Positions 35,010 through 44,465 of a DNA stretch of 64,000 nucleotides are shown piece after piece; the stretch's first letter is position 1, and every line of letters starts with the position of its first letter. The stretch comes from Hymenobacter qilianensis (lineage in GTDB: Bacteria; Bacteroidota; Bacteroidia; Cytophagales; Hymenobacteraceae). The notes under the pieces are model-generated. The model saw only the letters and a list, made by a program, of their open reading frames with translations. It ran no database searches and had not been told where the DNA came from. The position numbers and the translations under genes are program-made. Where the stretch lies: contig NZ_CP060784.1 of the NCBI RefSeq assembly GCF_014489555.1, positions 1,922,001 to 1,986,000 of the forward strand, given 5' to 3'.

Positions 35010-38000
35010 GTGGTCGGCAGTGGGAAGTCGAAAAATAGCAAACCTACCCTGTTCCTTTTGGAAACTCATCTTTATTCCATTCAGCTGCTGCCCAAGCCCG
35101 GCATTCACGACGGCGACGGGCAGCGCGTAGCGGAAGCCGCGCAGCGCCACCTCGGCCTGCGCACGGGCCGGGTGCAAAGCACGGCCGTTTACTCGGTGCG
35201 CTACCCGCTCACCGCCCAGCAACTCCAAGATTTCGCCGAGCAGTGCCTCCAGGATCCGGTATTGCATGAGGTAGCCCTGAACGAGTTTCGCCGCGACCCG
35301 CAATTCCAGTCGTATATATTGGTGGCCAAAGGCCCCGGCGTAACCGACGACGAAGGCACCTCCGCCCAAAACGCCCTCGGCGACTTCCTCAACCAGCCGC
35401 TCGACACGCGCACCCAGCATATTTTCAGCAAGCGCCTGTTTCTGCTGGAAGAAAATTTGCCCCCCACCGACCTGCGTCGCCTGGCCGAAGAGTTGCTCGG
35501 CAACAAGCTCATCAGCCGCTTCGAAGTAGGCCCCGCCGATCAGATCCGCGACTTCACGCCCCGCCCCGGCACCTCCGTTGATAACACCACGCACACCATC
35601 GACTTAAATGTGTCGGATGAGGCATTGGTACAGCTATCTAAGGACAATCTTTATGCCCTGAACCTGGCCGAAATGCAGGCCGTGCGAGCGTATTATCAGT
35701 TGCCCGAAACTCAGCAGGAGCGCCAGGCCAGTGGCTTACCCGCTGAGCCAACCGACTGCGAGCTGGAAATCATTGCCCAAACCTGGTCGGAGCACTGCAA
35801 GCACAAGGAATTCAGTGCCTTAATCAACTACCGCGACGCCGAAACGGGCGAGGAGTATCAGGTTGATTCCCTGTTCAAAACCTACATCAAAGACGCCACC
35901 GCCGAGGTAGACCGCCAACTGCGCGCCAACGGCAACGACTGGCTCATTAAGGTATTCTCCGACAACGCCGGCGCCGTGCGCATCAACGACGAGTCGCTGT
36001 TTGTCTGGAAGGTAGAAACCCATAATTCGCCCTCGGCCATCGACCCTTACGGCGGCGCTATTACCGGCATTTTGGGCAACAACCGCGACCCGCTGGCCAC
36101 TGGCATCGGTGGGGCTCGCTTGCTATTCAATACCAACGTGTTGTGCTTCGGTAACCCCGACTACGACGGTCCTCTGCTGACCAACCAGCTGCACCCGCGC
36201 CGCATATTTGAAGGCGTGCGCAAAGGCATTGAAGATGGCGGCAACAAGTCAGGTGTGCCCACGGTAAACGGGAGCATCGTTTTCGATGACCGCTACGCTG
36301 GCAAGCCGCTAGTGTACTGCGGCACCGGCGCCGTGATGCCTATGCAGCTCGCCGGCCTCGATTCCTGGGAAAAGAAGATCGACGATGGCGACCGTATCAT
36401 CATGGCCGGTGGCCGCGTGGGTAAAGACGGGATCCACGGCGCTACCTTCAGCAGCATTGAGCTCGATGAATCGTCGCCGGCCACGGCCGTGCAGATTGGC
36501 TCGCCCATCACCCAGAAGCTGGCCATGGATTTTCTCATCCTCGCCACCCGCCGCGGCCTCATCAAGTGCAGCACCGACAACGGCGCTGGGGGGCTTTCTT
36601 CGTCAGTTGGCGAGCTGGCTGGCATCAGCGGCGGTGCCGTTGTGGACCTGGAAAAAGTGCCGCTGAAGTATCCTGGCTTGCGCCCTTGGGAGATTTTCGT
36701 AAGTGAATCGCAGGAGCGGTTTACGCTGGTAGTGGAGCCCGGCAAGCTGGCGGAAGTGCTGGCCTTGGGTCAGGAAATGGAAGTGGAGCTAACCGACATC
36801 GGCTACTTTACCGCCGATGGCTACCTTGATGTGCGCTTCGCTGGCGCCCCAGTAGCGCAGCTAAATATGCATTTCCTGCACGAAGGCGTGCCGCGCAAAA
36901 TCATGGAGGCCGAGTGGCAGAAGCCTGCGGCTCAGGAGCCCAAAGTCGAAATCCGTCAGAATGGTGTAGAGACACATATTTGTGTCTCCCCATCGAACGA
37001 CCCGGCTGCTAATCGTTCAGCGACATCGTTCGATGAGGAGACACAAATATGTGTCTCTACAACTGACGTGTTGTTTCGGCTACTCGGCTCGCTCAATATC
37101 TGCTCGCGTGAGTCCGTCATTCGTCAGTACGACCATGAGGTGAAGGGCCGCACTATTATTAAGCCGCTGATGGGCGCCACCGGCCAGGCTCCGCAGGATG
37201 CCGCCGTGGTGCGCTTCAACTTCGAGAGTTGGGAAGGCGTGGCCGTGAGCAACGGCATCCAGCCCCGCTTTGGCGACTTGGACGCCTATCATATGTCGGC
37301 CGGTGCCTTCGATGAGGCCGTGCGCCAGATTATCGCCGTGGGAGGCAAATTGCCCAACCTCACGCCTGGCGATAATATCTTCTGGTCTGTGAACGACAAC
37401 TTCTGCGTGCCAGACTCCGATTTTCACCCCGTCACGAACCCCGACGGCAAGCAGAAGCTGGCCAAACTCGTGCACATGTGCCAGGCCCTGCGCGACGCCA
37501 CCGCGGCTTACTGCATCCCGCTCACCAGCGGCAAGGACAGCATGAAAAACGATTTCAAGGCCGACGGCGTGAAGATTTCGGTGCCGCCGACGGTTTTGTA
37601 TTCGATGACGGCCAAAATCGAGGACGTGCGCCGCACTGTCACCAGCGACTTCAAGCAGGCCGGCGACGTGGTGTACCTGCTGGGCCGCACCTACGACGAG
37701 CTCGGCGGCTCTGAGTTTTACCAGCTATATAAGGAGTTGGGCGCCAATGTGCCGCAGGTACGCTTCGCGGAAGCCAAAGAACTCTACACCCTCATCGGCC
37801 AAGCCAACGATCAGCAGCTCATCCAGTCCTGCCACGACCTGAGCGACGGCGGCTTGGCTGTAGCGCTGGCCGAGGCAACTTTCGGCGATGGGCTAGGGGC
37901 CAAAATTGAGCTGACCGGCGAACTGCCGCTGTCCGCCCAGCTGTTCTCCGAATCGCACTCCCGCTTCGTGGCCACGGTGGCGCCGGAAGACGTAGTGGCG

Positions 38001-38189
38001 TTTGAGCAGATTCTGGGCGATAAAGCCACCCGTTTAGGTGTTGTTACCAACGACAACTTCTTGCTAGTAGGCCACCAAGGCCAGCTCGTGATAGAAGCCG
38101 ATACGGAAGAGTTGCGTCAGATCTGGACCAACGGACCAGTGAATCAGACCATCGGTTTTGGCGAACACGTAATGGGGGAGGGGAAATGA
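35010..38189 (+). CDS. purL: Phosphoribosylformylglycinamidine synthase, synthetase subunit, with an in-frame palindrome
   Basis: 1059 residues from a GTG at 35010 (a TTG at 35058 is an alternative; there is no ATG). Large PurL without the glutaminase domain: N-terminal PurS-like region, AQTWSEHCKHKEF, KVETHNSPSAIDPYGGAITG, GLIKCSTDNGAGGLSSSVGE and a second AIR-synthase half with ICSRESVIRQYDHEVKG and PLTSGKDSMKNDF. Residues ~653-684 are encoded by a family C repeat. The glutaminase is the separate purQ, whose ATG overlaps this stop by four bases (ATGA). Confidence 0.9.
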   Translation: MVGSGKSKNSKPTLFLLETHLYSIQLLPKPGIHDGDGQRVAEAAQRHLGLRTGRVQSTAVYSVRYPLTAQQLQDFAEQCLQDPVLHEVALNEFRRDPQFQSYILVAKGPGVTDDEGTSAQNALGDFLNQPLDTRTQHIFSKRLFLLEENLPPTDLRRLAEELLGNKLISRFEVGPADQIRDFTPRPGTSVDNTTHTIDLNVSDEALVQLSKDNLYALNLAEMQAVRAYYQLPETQQERQASGLPAEPTDCELEIIAQTWSEHCKHKEFSALINYRDAETGEEYQVDSLFKTYIKDATAEVDRQLRANGNDWLIKVFSDNAGAVRINDESLFVWKVETHNSPSAIDPYGGAITGILGNNRDPLATGIGGARLLFNTNVLCFGNPDYDGPLLTNQLHPRRIFEGVRKGIEDGGNKSGVPTVNGSIVFDDRYAGKPLVYCGTGAVMPMQLAGLDSWEKKIDDGDRIIMAGGRVGKDGIHGATFSSIELDESSPATAVQIGSPITQKLAMDFLILATRRGLIKCSTDNGAGGLSSSVGELAGISGGAVVDLEKVPLKYPGLRPWEIFVSESQERFTLVVEPGKLAEVLALGQEMEVELTDIGYFTADGYLDVRFAGAPVAQLNMHFLHEGVPRKIMEAEWQKPAAQEPKVEIRQNGVETHICVSPSNDPAANRSATSFDEETQICVSTTDVLFRLLGSLNICSRESVIRQYDHEVKGRTIIKPLMGATGQAPQDAAVVRFNFESWEGVAVSNGIQPRFGDLDAYHMSAGAFDEAVRQIIAVGGKLPNLTPGDNIFWSVNDNFCVPDSDFHPVTNPDGKQKLAKLVHMCQALRDATAAYCIPLTSGKDSMKNDFKADGVKISVPPTVLYSMTAKIEDVRRTVTSDFKQAGDVVYLLGRTYDELGGSEFYQLYKELGANVPQVRFAEAKELYTLIGQANDQQLIQSCHDLSDGGLAVALAEATFGDGLGAKIELTGELPLSAQLFSESHSRFVATVAPEDVVAFEQILGDKATRLGVVTNDNFLLVGHQGQLVIEADTEELRQIWTNGPVNQTIGFGEHVMGEGK
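36966..37060. repeat. Family C palindromic repeat, copy 3, in frame inside purL
   Basis: Perfect arms GTAGAGACACATATTTGTGT(CTCC) and their complement at the other end, plus inner arms CATCGAACGA/TCGTTCGATG. It encodes GVETHICVSPSND...TSFDEETQICVST, a segment with no counterpart expected in PurL, between the two AIR-synthase-like halves. The frame is kept on both sides. Confidence 0.88.
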
Positions 38190-39082
38190 AAGAGAACATG
38201 AATCAGTCCGCTGCTGTCCAGGCGCTTATCCTGACGGGTTTCGGGATTAATTGCGAAGAGGAAATGGCCGCCGCCTACCGCTTGGCCGGCGCCGAAGCCA
38301 CCATCGTCCACCTCAACCAAGTGCTGCACGGCCAGGTCAGCATTCACGACTACGACATCCTGAACTTTCCGGGGGGCTTTTCCTTCGGCGATGATCTGGG
38401 CTCGGGCGTGGTGCTGGCAAAAAAGCTGCGCTACCGCCAAACGCCCGGCGGCTTCACCCTGCTCGACGATCTGCGCGAGTTCATTTCCCGGGGCAAGTTC
38501 GTGCTGGGTATCTGCAACGGCTTCCAGGTATTAGTAAAGCTGGGCCTGCTGCCCAATCTGGGGGGCAATTTTGAGCCGGAAGTAACCCTGACGCATAACG
38601 TCTCGGGCCGCTACGAAGATCGTTGGGTACGACTGAAAGTAAATGCGAATAATCGGAGCCCTTTCTTACAAGGTCTTGATTCCTTTGAAGTACCCGTGCG
38701 CCACGGCGAAGGCCGCCTGCTTATCCCTGATGAAGCTACGCGCCAGCGCATCCTCGACCAAAACCTGAACTGCCTGACCTACTGCGACGCCACGGGCTGC
38801 GAGGTAACGCAGTACCCGCATAACCCTAACGGCGCCGACCTAAACTGCGCCGGCCTGACCGATACTACCGGCCAAGTTTTCGGGCTGATGCCTCACCCGG
38901 AAGCCTTCTTGTCGCTCTACAATCACCCCGATTGGGCGCGCCGCAAGCGCGTGAATAAGGAGTTGAGTGAGGAAGGCGATGGGTTGAAGCTGTTCCGAAA
39001 CATTGTAAAGCATGTCGCCTCGTTGCCGCACCGCTCAGCTTCTTCAGCTTCACTAGAATCTGTAGAAACACCACTTCGCTAA
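38186..39082 (+). CDS. purQ: Phosphoribosylformylglycinamidine synthase, glutaminase subunit
   Basis: 298 residues. Class I glutamine amidotransferase: LTGFGINCEEEM, FPGGFSFGDDLGSG, nucleophile Cys in LGICNGFQVL and the His-Glu pair in GLMPHPEAF. Supplies ammonia to PurL for the FGAR to FGAM step. Closer to the GATase domain of large PurL proteins than to small PurQ, which suggests this is a large PurL split in two genes. Confidence 0.9.
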   Translation: MKENMNQSAAVQALILTGFGINCEEEMAAAYRLAGAEATIVHLNQVLHGQVSIHDYDILNFPGGFSFGDDLGSGVVLAKKLRYRQTPGGFTLLDDLREFISRGKFVLGICNGFQVLVKLGLLPNLGGNFEPEVTLTHNVSGRYEDRWVRLKVNANNRSPFLQGLDSFEVPVRHGEGRLLIPDEATRQRILDQNLNCLTYCDATGCEVTQYPHNPNGADLNCAGLTDTTGQVFGLMPHPEAFLSLYNHPDWARRKRVNKELSEEGDGLKLFRNIVKHVASLPHRSASSASLESVETPLR

Positions 39083-39136
39083 TCCGCCCTTTCCACACCA
39101 AAACATTAGCCAGCAGAACGGCTTTCTGACCCTGGA

Positions 39137-40069
39137 ATGAACACTCTGAACCACTTCGACACGCCCCAACTCGAGCTCCTGCACCGCGGTAAAGTCCGCG
39201 ATTCATACCGCGCTCCTTCCGGCGAGCGGCTCATTGTGGTTACTGACCGTTTGTCGGCGTTCGACTCGGTGTTGGAGACGCCCGTGGCCCACAAAGGCGC
39301 GGTGCTGAACGGGTTGGCGGCTTTCTGGTTTGAGAAAACCCAGCACATCATTCCTAACCACGTCATTGCCCTGCTCGACCCCAACGTGACGCTGGCTAAG
39401 GAAGCCGAGCCGATTCGGGTGGAAATGGTGGTGCGCAACTATCTCACCGGTTCTATGTTGCGTGGCTATCAGCAAGGGCAGCGTACCTTCTCGGGCGTGA
39501 CGGTACCTGATGGCCTGACCAAGCACCAGCAGTTTCCTGGGCCCATCGTGACGCCGACCACCAAGGAAGAGTCGGACCGCGAAATCACGCCGGAGAACCT
39601 AGTGTCGGAAGGCTGGGTTTCGCCTGAGCTGTACGAGCGGATGCGGGTGAAGTCGTTGGAGCTGTTTAATTTTGCCTCCCAGTGGATGGCCGAGCGGGGC
39701 ATCATCCTGGTAGATACCAAGTATGAGTTTGGCTTGCTGAATGGCGAGCTGATTCTGATTGACGAAATACACACGCCCGATTCGTCGCGGTTTTGGAGCG
39801 CCGAGGATTACGCCCGGAACCCGGAAACGGCCGAGCAGATGGACAAGGAGTACGTGCGTCAGTGGCTCATCGCCAACAAAGTAGATGGACAGTACCCCCG
39901 CGCCCTCACCCCCGAAGTTTCCGCCGAAGCTACCCGCCGCTACCTTGATATCTACGAGCGCATCACCGGCAGTCCGCTGCCCATCGGCAACGAAACCACT
40001 CCCGGCGGCGACGTACAAGCTCGTCTCGTGGGCAACCTGGTGCGCGCTGGCATCATTCAAGAAGCCTGA
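39137..40069 (+). CDS. purC: SAICAR synthase
   Basis: 310 residues. GKVRDSYRAPSGERLIVVTDRLSAFD, VEMVVRNYLTGSMLRGY and LIDEIHTPDSSRFW are the standard PurC motifs for ATP and CAIR binding. Joins aspartate to CAIR. The length is typical of the fungal-like long form. Follows purQ by 54 bases. Confidence 0.93.
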   Translation: MNTLNHFDTPQLELLHRGKVRDSYRAPSGERLIVVTDRLSAFDSVLETPVAHKGAVLNGLAAFWFEKTQHIIPNHVIALLDPNVTLAKEAEPIRVEMVVRNYLTGSMLRGYQQGQRTFSGVTVPDGLTKHQQFPGPIVTPTTKEESDREITPENLVSEGWVSPELYERMRVKSLELFNFASQWMAERGIILVDTKYEFGLLNGELILIDEIHTPDSSRFWSAEDYARNPETAEQMDKEYVRQWLIANKVDGQYPRALTPEVSAEATRRYLDIYERITGSPLPIGNETTPGGDVQARLVGNLVRAGIIQEA

Positions 40070-40108
40070 GTTCGTCGGTGATTATGTCTTTAGCTACCAT
40101 CAAACGAA

Positions 40109-40492
40109 ATGCAAGCCTCCGATCCTAAACACCTCGTGCAAGCTTATATCGAAGCGTACAACCGCTTTGATGTAGACGGGATGGTGCGCCATCTGCACAA
40201 GGATGTGGTGTTCAGAAACGTTGCCAACGGCGAGGTCAATCTGACCACAAACGGTAAGGAGAGCTTCCGTCAACAGGCAGCGCAAGCCAAGCAATACTTC
40301 TCTCAACGGGAACAGCGCGTTACGGAGTGGCAAGTAGCTGACAACCGCGTGGAAGTGCTGATTAACTACACTGCAATAACCGCCATGGAATTTCCTAACG
40401 GATTGAAGCCGGGCGATACGCTACAACTACAGGGTAAGTCGGTGTTTCAGATTGCTGACGGCCAGATAGTTTCCATTGAAGATATCAGCTAG
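40109..40492 (+). CDS. SnoaL/NTF2-like protein
   Basis: 127 residues with the NTF2-like cone fold pattern: VQAYIEAYNRFDVDGMVRHL at the start, VFRNVANGEVN, and a C-terminal GKSVFQIADGQIVSIEDIS strand pair. No catalytic residues can be named. It sits inside the purine cluster, 39 bases after purC and five bases before the next gene. A role in purine synthesis is not suggested by the sequence. Confidence 0.8.
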   Translation: MQASDPKHLVQAYIEAYNRFDVDGMVRHLHKDVVFRNVANGEVNLTTNGKESFRQQAAQAKQYFSQREQRVTEWQVADNRVEVLINYTAITAMEFPNGLKPGDTLQLQGKSVFQIADGQIVSIEDIS

Positions 40493-40497
40493 AAGCG

Positions 40498-40902
40498 ATG
40501 GAGGAATTACTAGCGACATATGCTCTGAGCGATGGGAAAATTCGCTCTCTGCAACTAGGGCTTGAATATACTTCAGCTAGCAATTCTCCGCTTCGGCAAG
40601 CTTCAATTGCTCTACAGGTTCGCAAGAAAACAGCAAACGGAAAGCTGAAACCTTGCTTATTACAGCTTAAACTGATTGGCATTCGAAAACTAGTTTTCAA
40701 TGAAGAGTTTGATTCCTGCTATTACTCTGATGTGATCTTCAAAAAGTTAGAAAATGGCCTATGGTATCTTTCATTAGATCCATCTGGAAATTCTGGAGAG
40801 CCTGATGAAGAAGACAACATGGTAGTAGTGGCCGAATCGGTAGAGGTGGAAGAAGGAGCACAGGATAAATTCTTAAGTATACACGACCTTGACAACTCCT
40901 AA
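40498..40902 (+). CDS. Unknown protein, A/T-rich gene inside the purine cluster
   Basis: 134 residues, no family recognised. Begins MEELLATYALSDGKIRSLQL and ends in an acidic tail (EPDEEDNMVVVAESVEVEEG). Its codon use is clearly more A/T-rich than purC or purD, suggesting later arrival. Beta-rich, with LKPCLLQLKLIGIRKL and SCYYSDVIFKKLENGLWYLSLD. It resembles, in size and charge, immunity-type or carbohydrate-associated small proteins, but that is a guess. Its last 14 bases overlap the TTG start of purD. Confidence 0.6.
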   Translation: MEELLATYALSDGKIRSLQLGLEYTSASNSPLRQASIALQVRKKTANGKLKPCLLQLKLIGIRKLVFNEEFDSCYYSDVIFKKLENGLWYLSLDPSGNSGEPDEEDNMVVVAESVEVEEGAQDKFLSIHDLDNS

Positions 40903-42183
40903 ATCCATAGTACTTCTCGGCGGCGGGGCCCGTGAACACGCTATGGCGTGGAAGCTGACCCTCGATGGCGCTACCGTGCACGTGCTACCTGGCAACGGCG
41001 GTATCCCGAATAGTCACCCCGAAATTAGCCCCCTAGACTTCCCAGCAGTAGAGAATTTCTGCCGGGAACATGATATCAAGCTTATCGTGGTGGGCCCCGA
41101 GGCTCCGCTGGCGGCGGGCGTAACAGACTACTTCGCCAAAACCGATATTCGGGTGTTTGGGCCAACGCGGCAGGGAGCAGTACTGGAGAGCTCTAAGGTG
41201 TGGAGCAAAAAATTCATGCGCCGCCACGGCGTAGCAACGGGCTTATCCTGGACGTTTCGCAGCGACGAGATGCAGGCCGCCCGCGCCAAAGCGGCCGAGC
41301 TGGGGGCAATTTGGTAATCAAATACGACGGCCTGGCTGCTGGCAAAGGCGTGTATGTATGTAGCTCTGTGGAGGAAGCCAACGAAGCCCTGACCGAACTG
41401 CAAGCCCAACACCCCGAATGGTTTTCGTTTCTGCTGGAAGAAAAACTGAGCGGCCCCGAAATCAGCATTATCGGCATCACCGATGGCAACCGCATCCGGC
41501 TGCTGGCTCCGTCGCAGGATCATAAGCAGCTGTTGGCCGGCGACAAAGGCCCCAACACGGGCGGCATGGGCGCTTACTGCCCGGTGCCTTTCGCCGATGA
41601 CAACATTCTGGCCGCCATTCGCCGCGACATCGTGGACCCGACCATGCGCGGTCTGCAAGCCGAACCGTTTGAGTTTAAGGGTTTCATCTACTTCGGCATC
41701 ATGCTCACCCCGCAAGGTCCGAAGCTGCTGGAATACAACGCCCGCCTCGGCGACCCTGAGGCTCAGGTGCTACTGCCGGCTCTGAAAAGCAGCTTGTTGG
41801 AACTCATAGAAGCAACGCTCGACGGCAACCTGGCCCAGACGACAGTGTGGCAGCGCAATGGCACCTTTATAGGGGTGGTGCTGGCCTCGGGTGGCTACCC
41901 GGCCGCCACTTTTCCAACTGGTTTTCCCATCACTGGCTTGGACGACAAAGCCAATTTTGCCCCCCAGACCCTGATTTTCCACGGGGCTACGCGCCGCCAA
42001 CCCGACGGGCAGCTCACTACAAGCGGCGGCCGGGTCCTGACGGTGGTTTCGCGGGGCCACGATTTGGAAGAGGCTGTGCAACAGGTGTATGCCGAGTGCA
42101 AAAAGGTTACCTTTGAGGACGCTTACTATCGCTCCGATATCGGCCAGCGTCCTGTTCCGGAGCTGACAGCCGCTAAATTTTAG
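40889..42183 (+). CDS. purD: Phosphoribosylamine-glycine ligase, frameshifted, TTG start
   Basis: About 431 residues after repair. GGGAREHAMAWKL at the N-terminus, VVGPEAPLAAGVTDYF, KYDGLAAGKGVYVC (ATP-grasp), GPEISIIGITDG and LEYNARLGDPEAQVLLP. The frame breaks at the G tract 41302-41306 (five G); one more gives AELGGNLVIKYDG. The only start in the right place is a TTG at 40889, overlapping the previous gene by 14 bases. Joins phosphoribosylamine and glycine to give GAR. Confidence 0.9.
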
Positions 42184-42195
42184 TCCCTTACTAAA

Positions 42196-42938
42196 ATGAG
42201 CCACTCCTCTTCCCCCAGCGAAAACCAGCCGCCGTCTTTCCTCCCCGAGGGAGCGCGCGCTCAGCAGGTGCGGAGCTCCGGGAAAGAAGGCGAGCGAACC
42301 ACCACGAAACGCAAGCAGCGGCTGGCCATTTTGCTATCCGGTCGCGGCTCCAACATGGTGGCGCTGGTAGATTCTGTACAAATGGGGGCCCTGAGCGAAC
42401 TTGCGGAGGTAGCAGTGGTGTTCAGCAACCATCCGGACGCGCCGGGCTTAGCTACGGCCGCCGCGCTGGGCTGCCAAACGGCTAGCCTGGGTTCGGTGGG
42501 CTACAAGCGGGCCGATTATGATGCAGCCGTGGTGCAGGTACTACGCGAGTATGAGCCTGACTATCTGGTGCTAGCCGGCTATATGCGTATCCTTTCGCCG
42601 GTATTGGTGCGCGCCTATGCCGGACGCATTCTCAACATTCACCCCGCCGATACTCACCTCCACCAGGGCCTGCACGCTTACGAGTGGGCCTTTGAAAACA
42701 AGCTTCCCGAAACAAAAATCACCGTCCACCTCGTGGATGAGGGCCTCGACACCGGCCCCGTCCTGGCGCAGCGCCCCGTCGATCTGCGGGGGCAAATACG
42801 CTGTCGGAGGTAGAGCGCCGCGGCTTGCTCGTAGAGCATGAGCTGTACGCCGACACGCTGGTACGCTTGTTTCGAGGCCAGATTTCCCCTTCCACCCCGC
42901 CAGCTGCCCGGCTACCCCGCCTGACAACCGGCAACTGA
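42196..42938 (+). CDS. purN: Phosphoribosylglycinamide formyltransferase, frameshifted, extended N-terminus
   Basis: About 247 residues after repair. Core motifs: LAILLSGRGSNMVALVD, AGYMRILSPVLVRAYAGRILNIHPA (catalytic Asn/His) and HLVDEGLDTGPVL. The frame breaks at the G tract 42788-42792; one more G gives DLRGANTLSEVERRGLLVEHEL and a stop at 42936-42938. The first ~45 residues (S, P, G, K-rich) precede the normal PurN start; either a real extension or an upstream ATG that is not used (the next in-frame Met is inside the SGRGSNM motif). Converts GAR to FGAR. Confidence 0.88.
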
Positions 42939-42953
42939 CAACAGAGAATTGAT

Positions 42954-44456
42954 ATGTGCGGAATAGTTGGTTTTTATGGTCCGGAGCCAGTAGCGGCGGA
43001 CATTGTAGTTGGCCTGACAGCCCTACAACACCGCGGCCAGGACGCGGCCGGCATCGTCACCTTCGACGATAATTTCCATCTCTGCAAGGGCAACGGTCTC
43101 GTCAATGACGTGTTCAAGCCCAAGCACGTGAAGAAGCTAAAAGGCAACATCGGCATCGGCCATGTGCGCTACACCACCCAGGGCTCCAACGATTCGGAGC
43201 TGGCCCAACCGTTCACCACCAGCTACCCTTTCGGCTTGGGCATGGTGCACAATGGCAACGTGATCAACTTTCGGGAAGTCGCTCAGCGCCTGCACGATAA
43301 ATACCACGTGCTGCCCAAAACCAGCAACGACTTGGAACTGATCATGTACACCTTCGCCTCGGAGCTGCGCATCAAAGACCTAGACCGCCTCTCAGTAGTG
43401 GATATTTTCGACGCCGTTGAGACCACGCAGGAGTTGGTCAAGGGCGCTTATGCTACCATCACCGTTATTGCCGGTCACGGCCTGCTGGCCTTCAACGACC
43501 CATTGGGTATTCGCCCTTTGGTGCTCGGCTGCCGCCAAACGCCCGAGGGCCCGGTGTATGCCTTTGCTTCTGAGAGCACCTGCTTCGATTATCTGGGCTT
43601 TGACTTCGTGAAAAACGTAGGGCCAGGGCAGGCGGTGTTCATTGATAAAAACCTCAAGATTCATTACAAGAACCCCTACAATGTGCCCAAAGCGTTCTGC
43701 GTATTTGAGCACATTTACTTCGCCCGTGAAGACTCCGTTATTCATGGCCGTCTGGTAGCGCGGGAGCGTGTACGCTTAGGTAAGATACTGGCCCGCAAGG
43801 TGATGGCAGCCGGGATTGAGCCTGATATGGTAATCGATGTGCCCTCGTCGGGCTACTTTGCTGCTTCCGGCTTGGCCGAAGCCATTGGCGTGCCCTACCG
43901 GCGCGGACTGGTGAAAAACAACCACATGGGCCGCAGCTTCATCGTGAGCAGTCAGGCGGGTCGCGAGGATGTGGTGAAGAAAAAGCTCAACCCCATCCGC
44001 GAGTTTGTGGAAGGCAAAAAAGTGGCTGTGGTCGATGACAGCATCGTGCGCGGCACTACCTCGCGGCGCATCGTGCGCATTCTGCGCGAAGCGGGTGCGC
44101 TTGAAGTATACTTCATCTCCTCCGCGCCGCCCATTGTCAGCCCCTGTATCTACGGCATTGATATGGCCATGAGCACCGAGCTGATTGCCGCTAACTACAC
44201 GGAGGAAGAAATCTGCCGCTACATCGAAGCTGATAAAGTTATTTATCAGGATTTGAGCGACTTGCAGGAGCTTTTCGCCGAGGAGCGCGGCCACGGCGGC
44301 TGCTTCGCCTGCTTCTCCGGCCGCTACCCCACCGGCGACGTGACCAAGTACCTGCGTCACATTCAGGAGGAGCGCGAAAGCCACCGCACCAAGAAAGACC
44401 GTCAGCAAGTAGTGTCCTCCGTAAGCGCAAAAGCCCCCGAGCCGACAGAGCATTAG
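42954..44456 (+). CDS. purF: Amidophosphoribosyltransferase
   Basis: 500 residues. Cys2 nucleophile (MCGIVGFYG), TALQHRGQDAAGIVTF, RYTTQGSNDSELAQPF and, in the C-terminal half, PRPP loop VAVVDDSIVRGTTSRRIV. The first step of purine synthesis, PRPP to phosphoribosylamine. No propeptide is seen. The cluster order purD-purN-purF-purM is interrupted after this gene by two stacked repeats. Confidence 0.94.
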   Translation: MCGIVGFYGPEPVAADIVVGLTALQHRGQDAAGIVTFDDNFHLCKGNGLVNDVFKPKHVKKLKGNIGIGHVRYTTQGSNDSELAQPFTTSYPFGLGMVHNGNVINFREVAQRLHDKYHVLPKTSNDLELIMYTFASELRIKDLDRLSVVDIFDAVETTQELVKGAYATITVIAGHGLLAFNDPLGIRPLVLGCRQTPEGPVYAFASESTCFDYLGFDFVKNVGPGQAVFIDKNLKIHYKNPYNVPKAFCVFEHIYFAREDSVIHGRLVARERVRLGKILARKVMAAGIEPDMVIDVPSSGYFAASGLAEAIGVPYRRGLVKNNHMGRSFIVSSQAGREDVVKKKLNPIREFVEGKKVAVVDDSIVRGTTSRRIVRILREAGALEVYFISSAPPIVSPCIYGIDMAMSTELIAANYTEEEICRYIEADKVIYQDLSDLQELFAEERGHGGCFACFSGRYPTGDVTKYLRHIQEERESHRTKKDRQQVVSSVSAKAPEPTEH

Positions 44457-44465
44457 AACAACCAA

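Noticed and set aside
34938..35594. Long minus-strand open frame under purL, and similar antisense frames elsewhere
   Set aside because: They mirror GC-rich codon structure of the real genes on the other strand and contain no recognisable domains.
35010..38189. purL as a truncated pseudogene
   Set aside because: The missing glutaminase is supplied by the next gene, purQ, with a translational overlap; all other domains are present.
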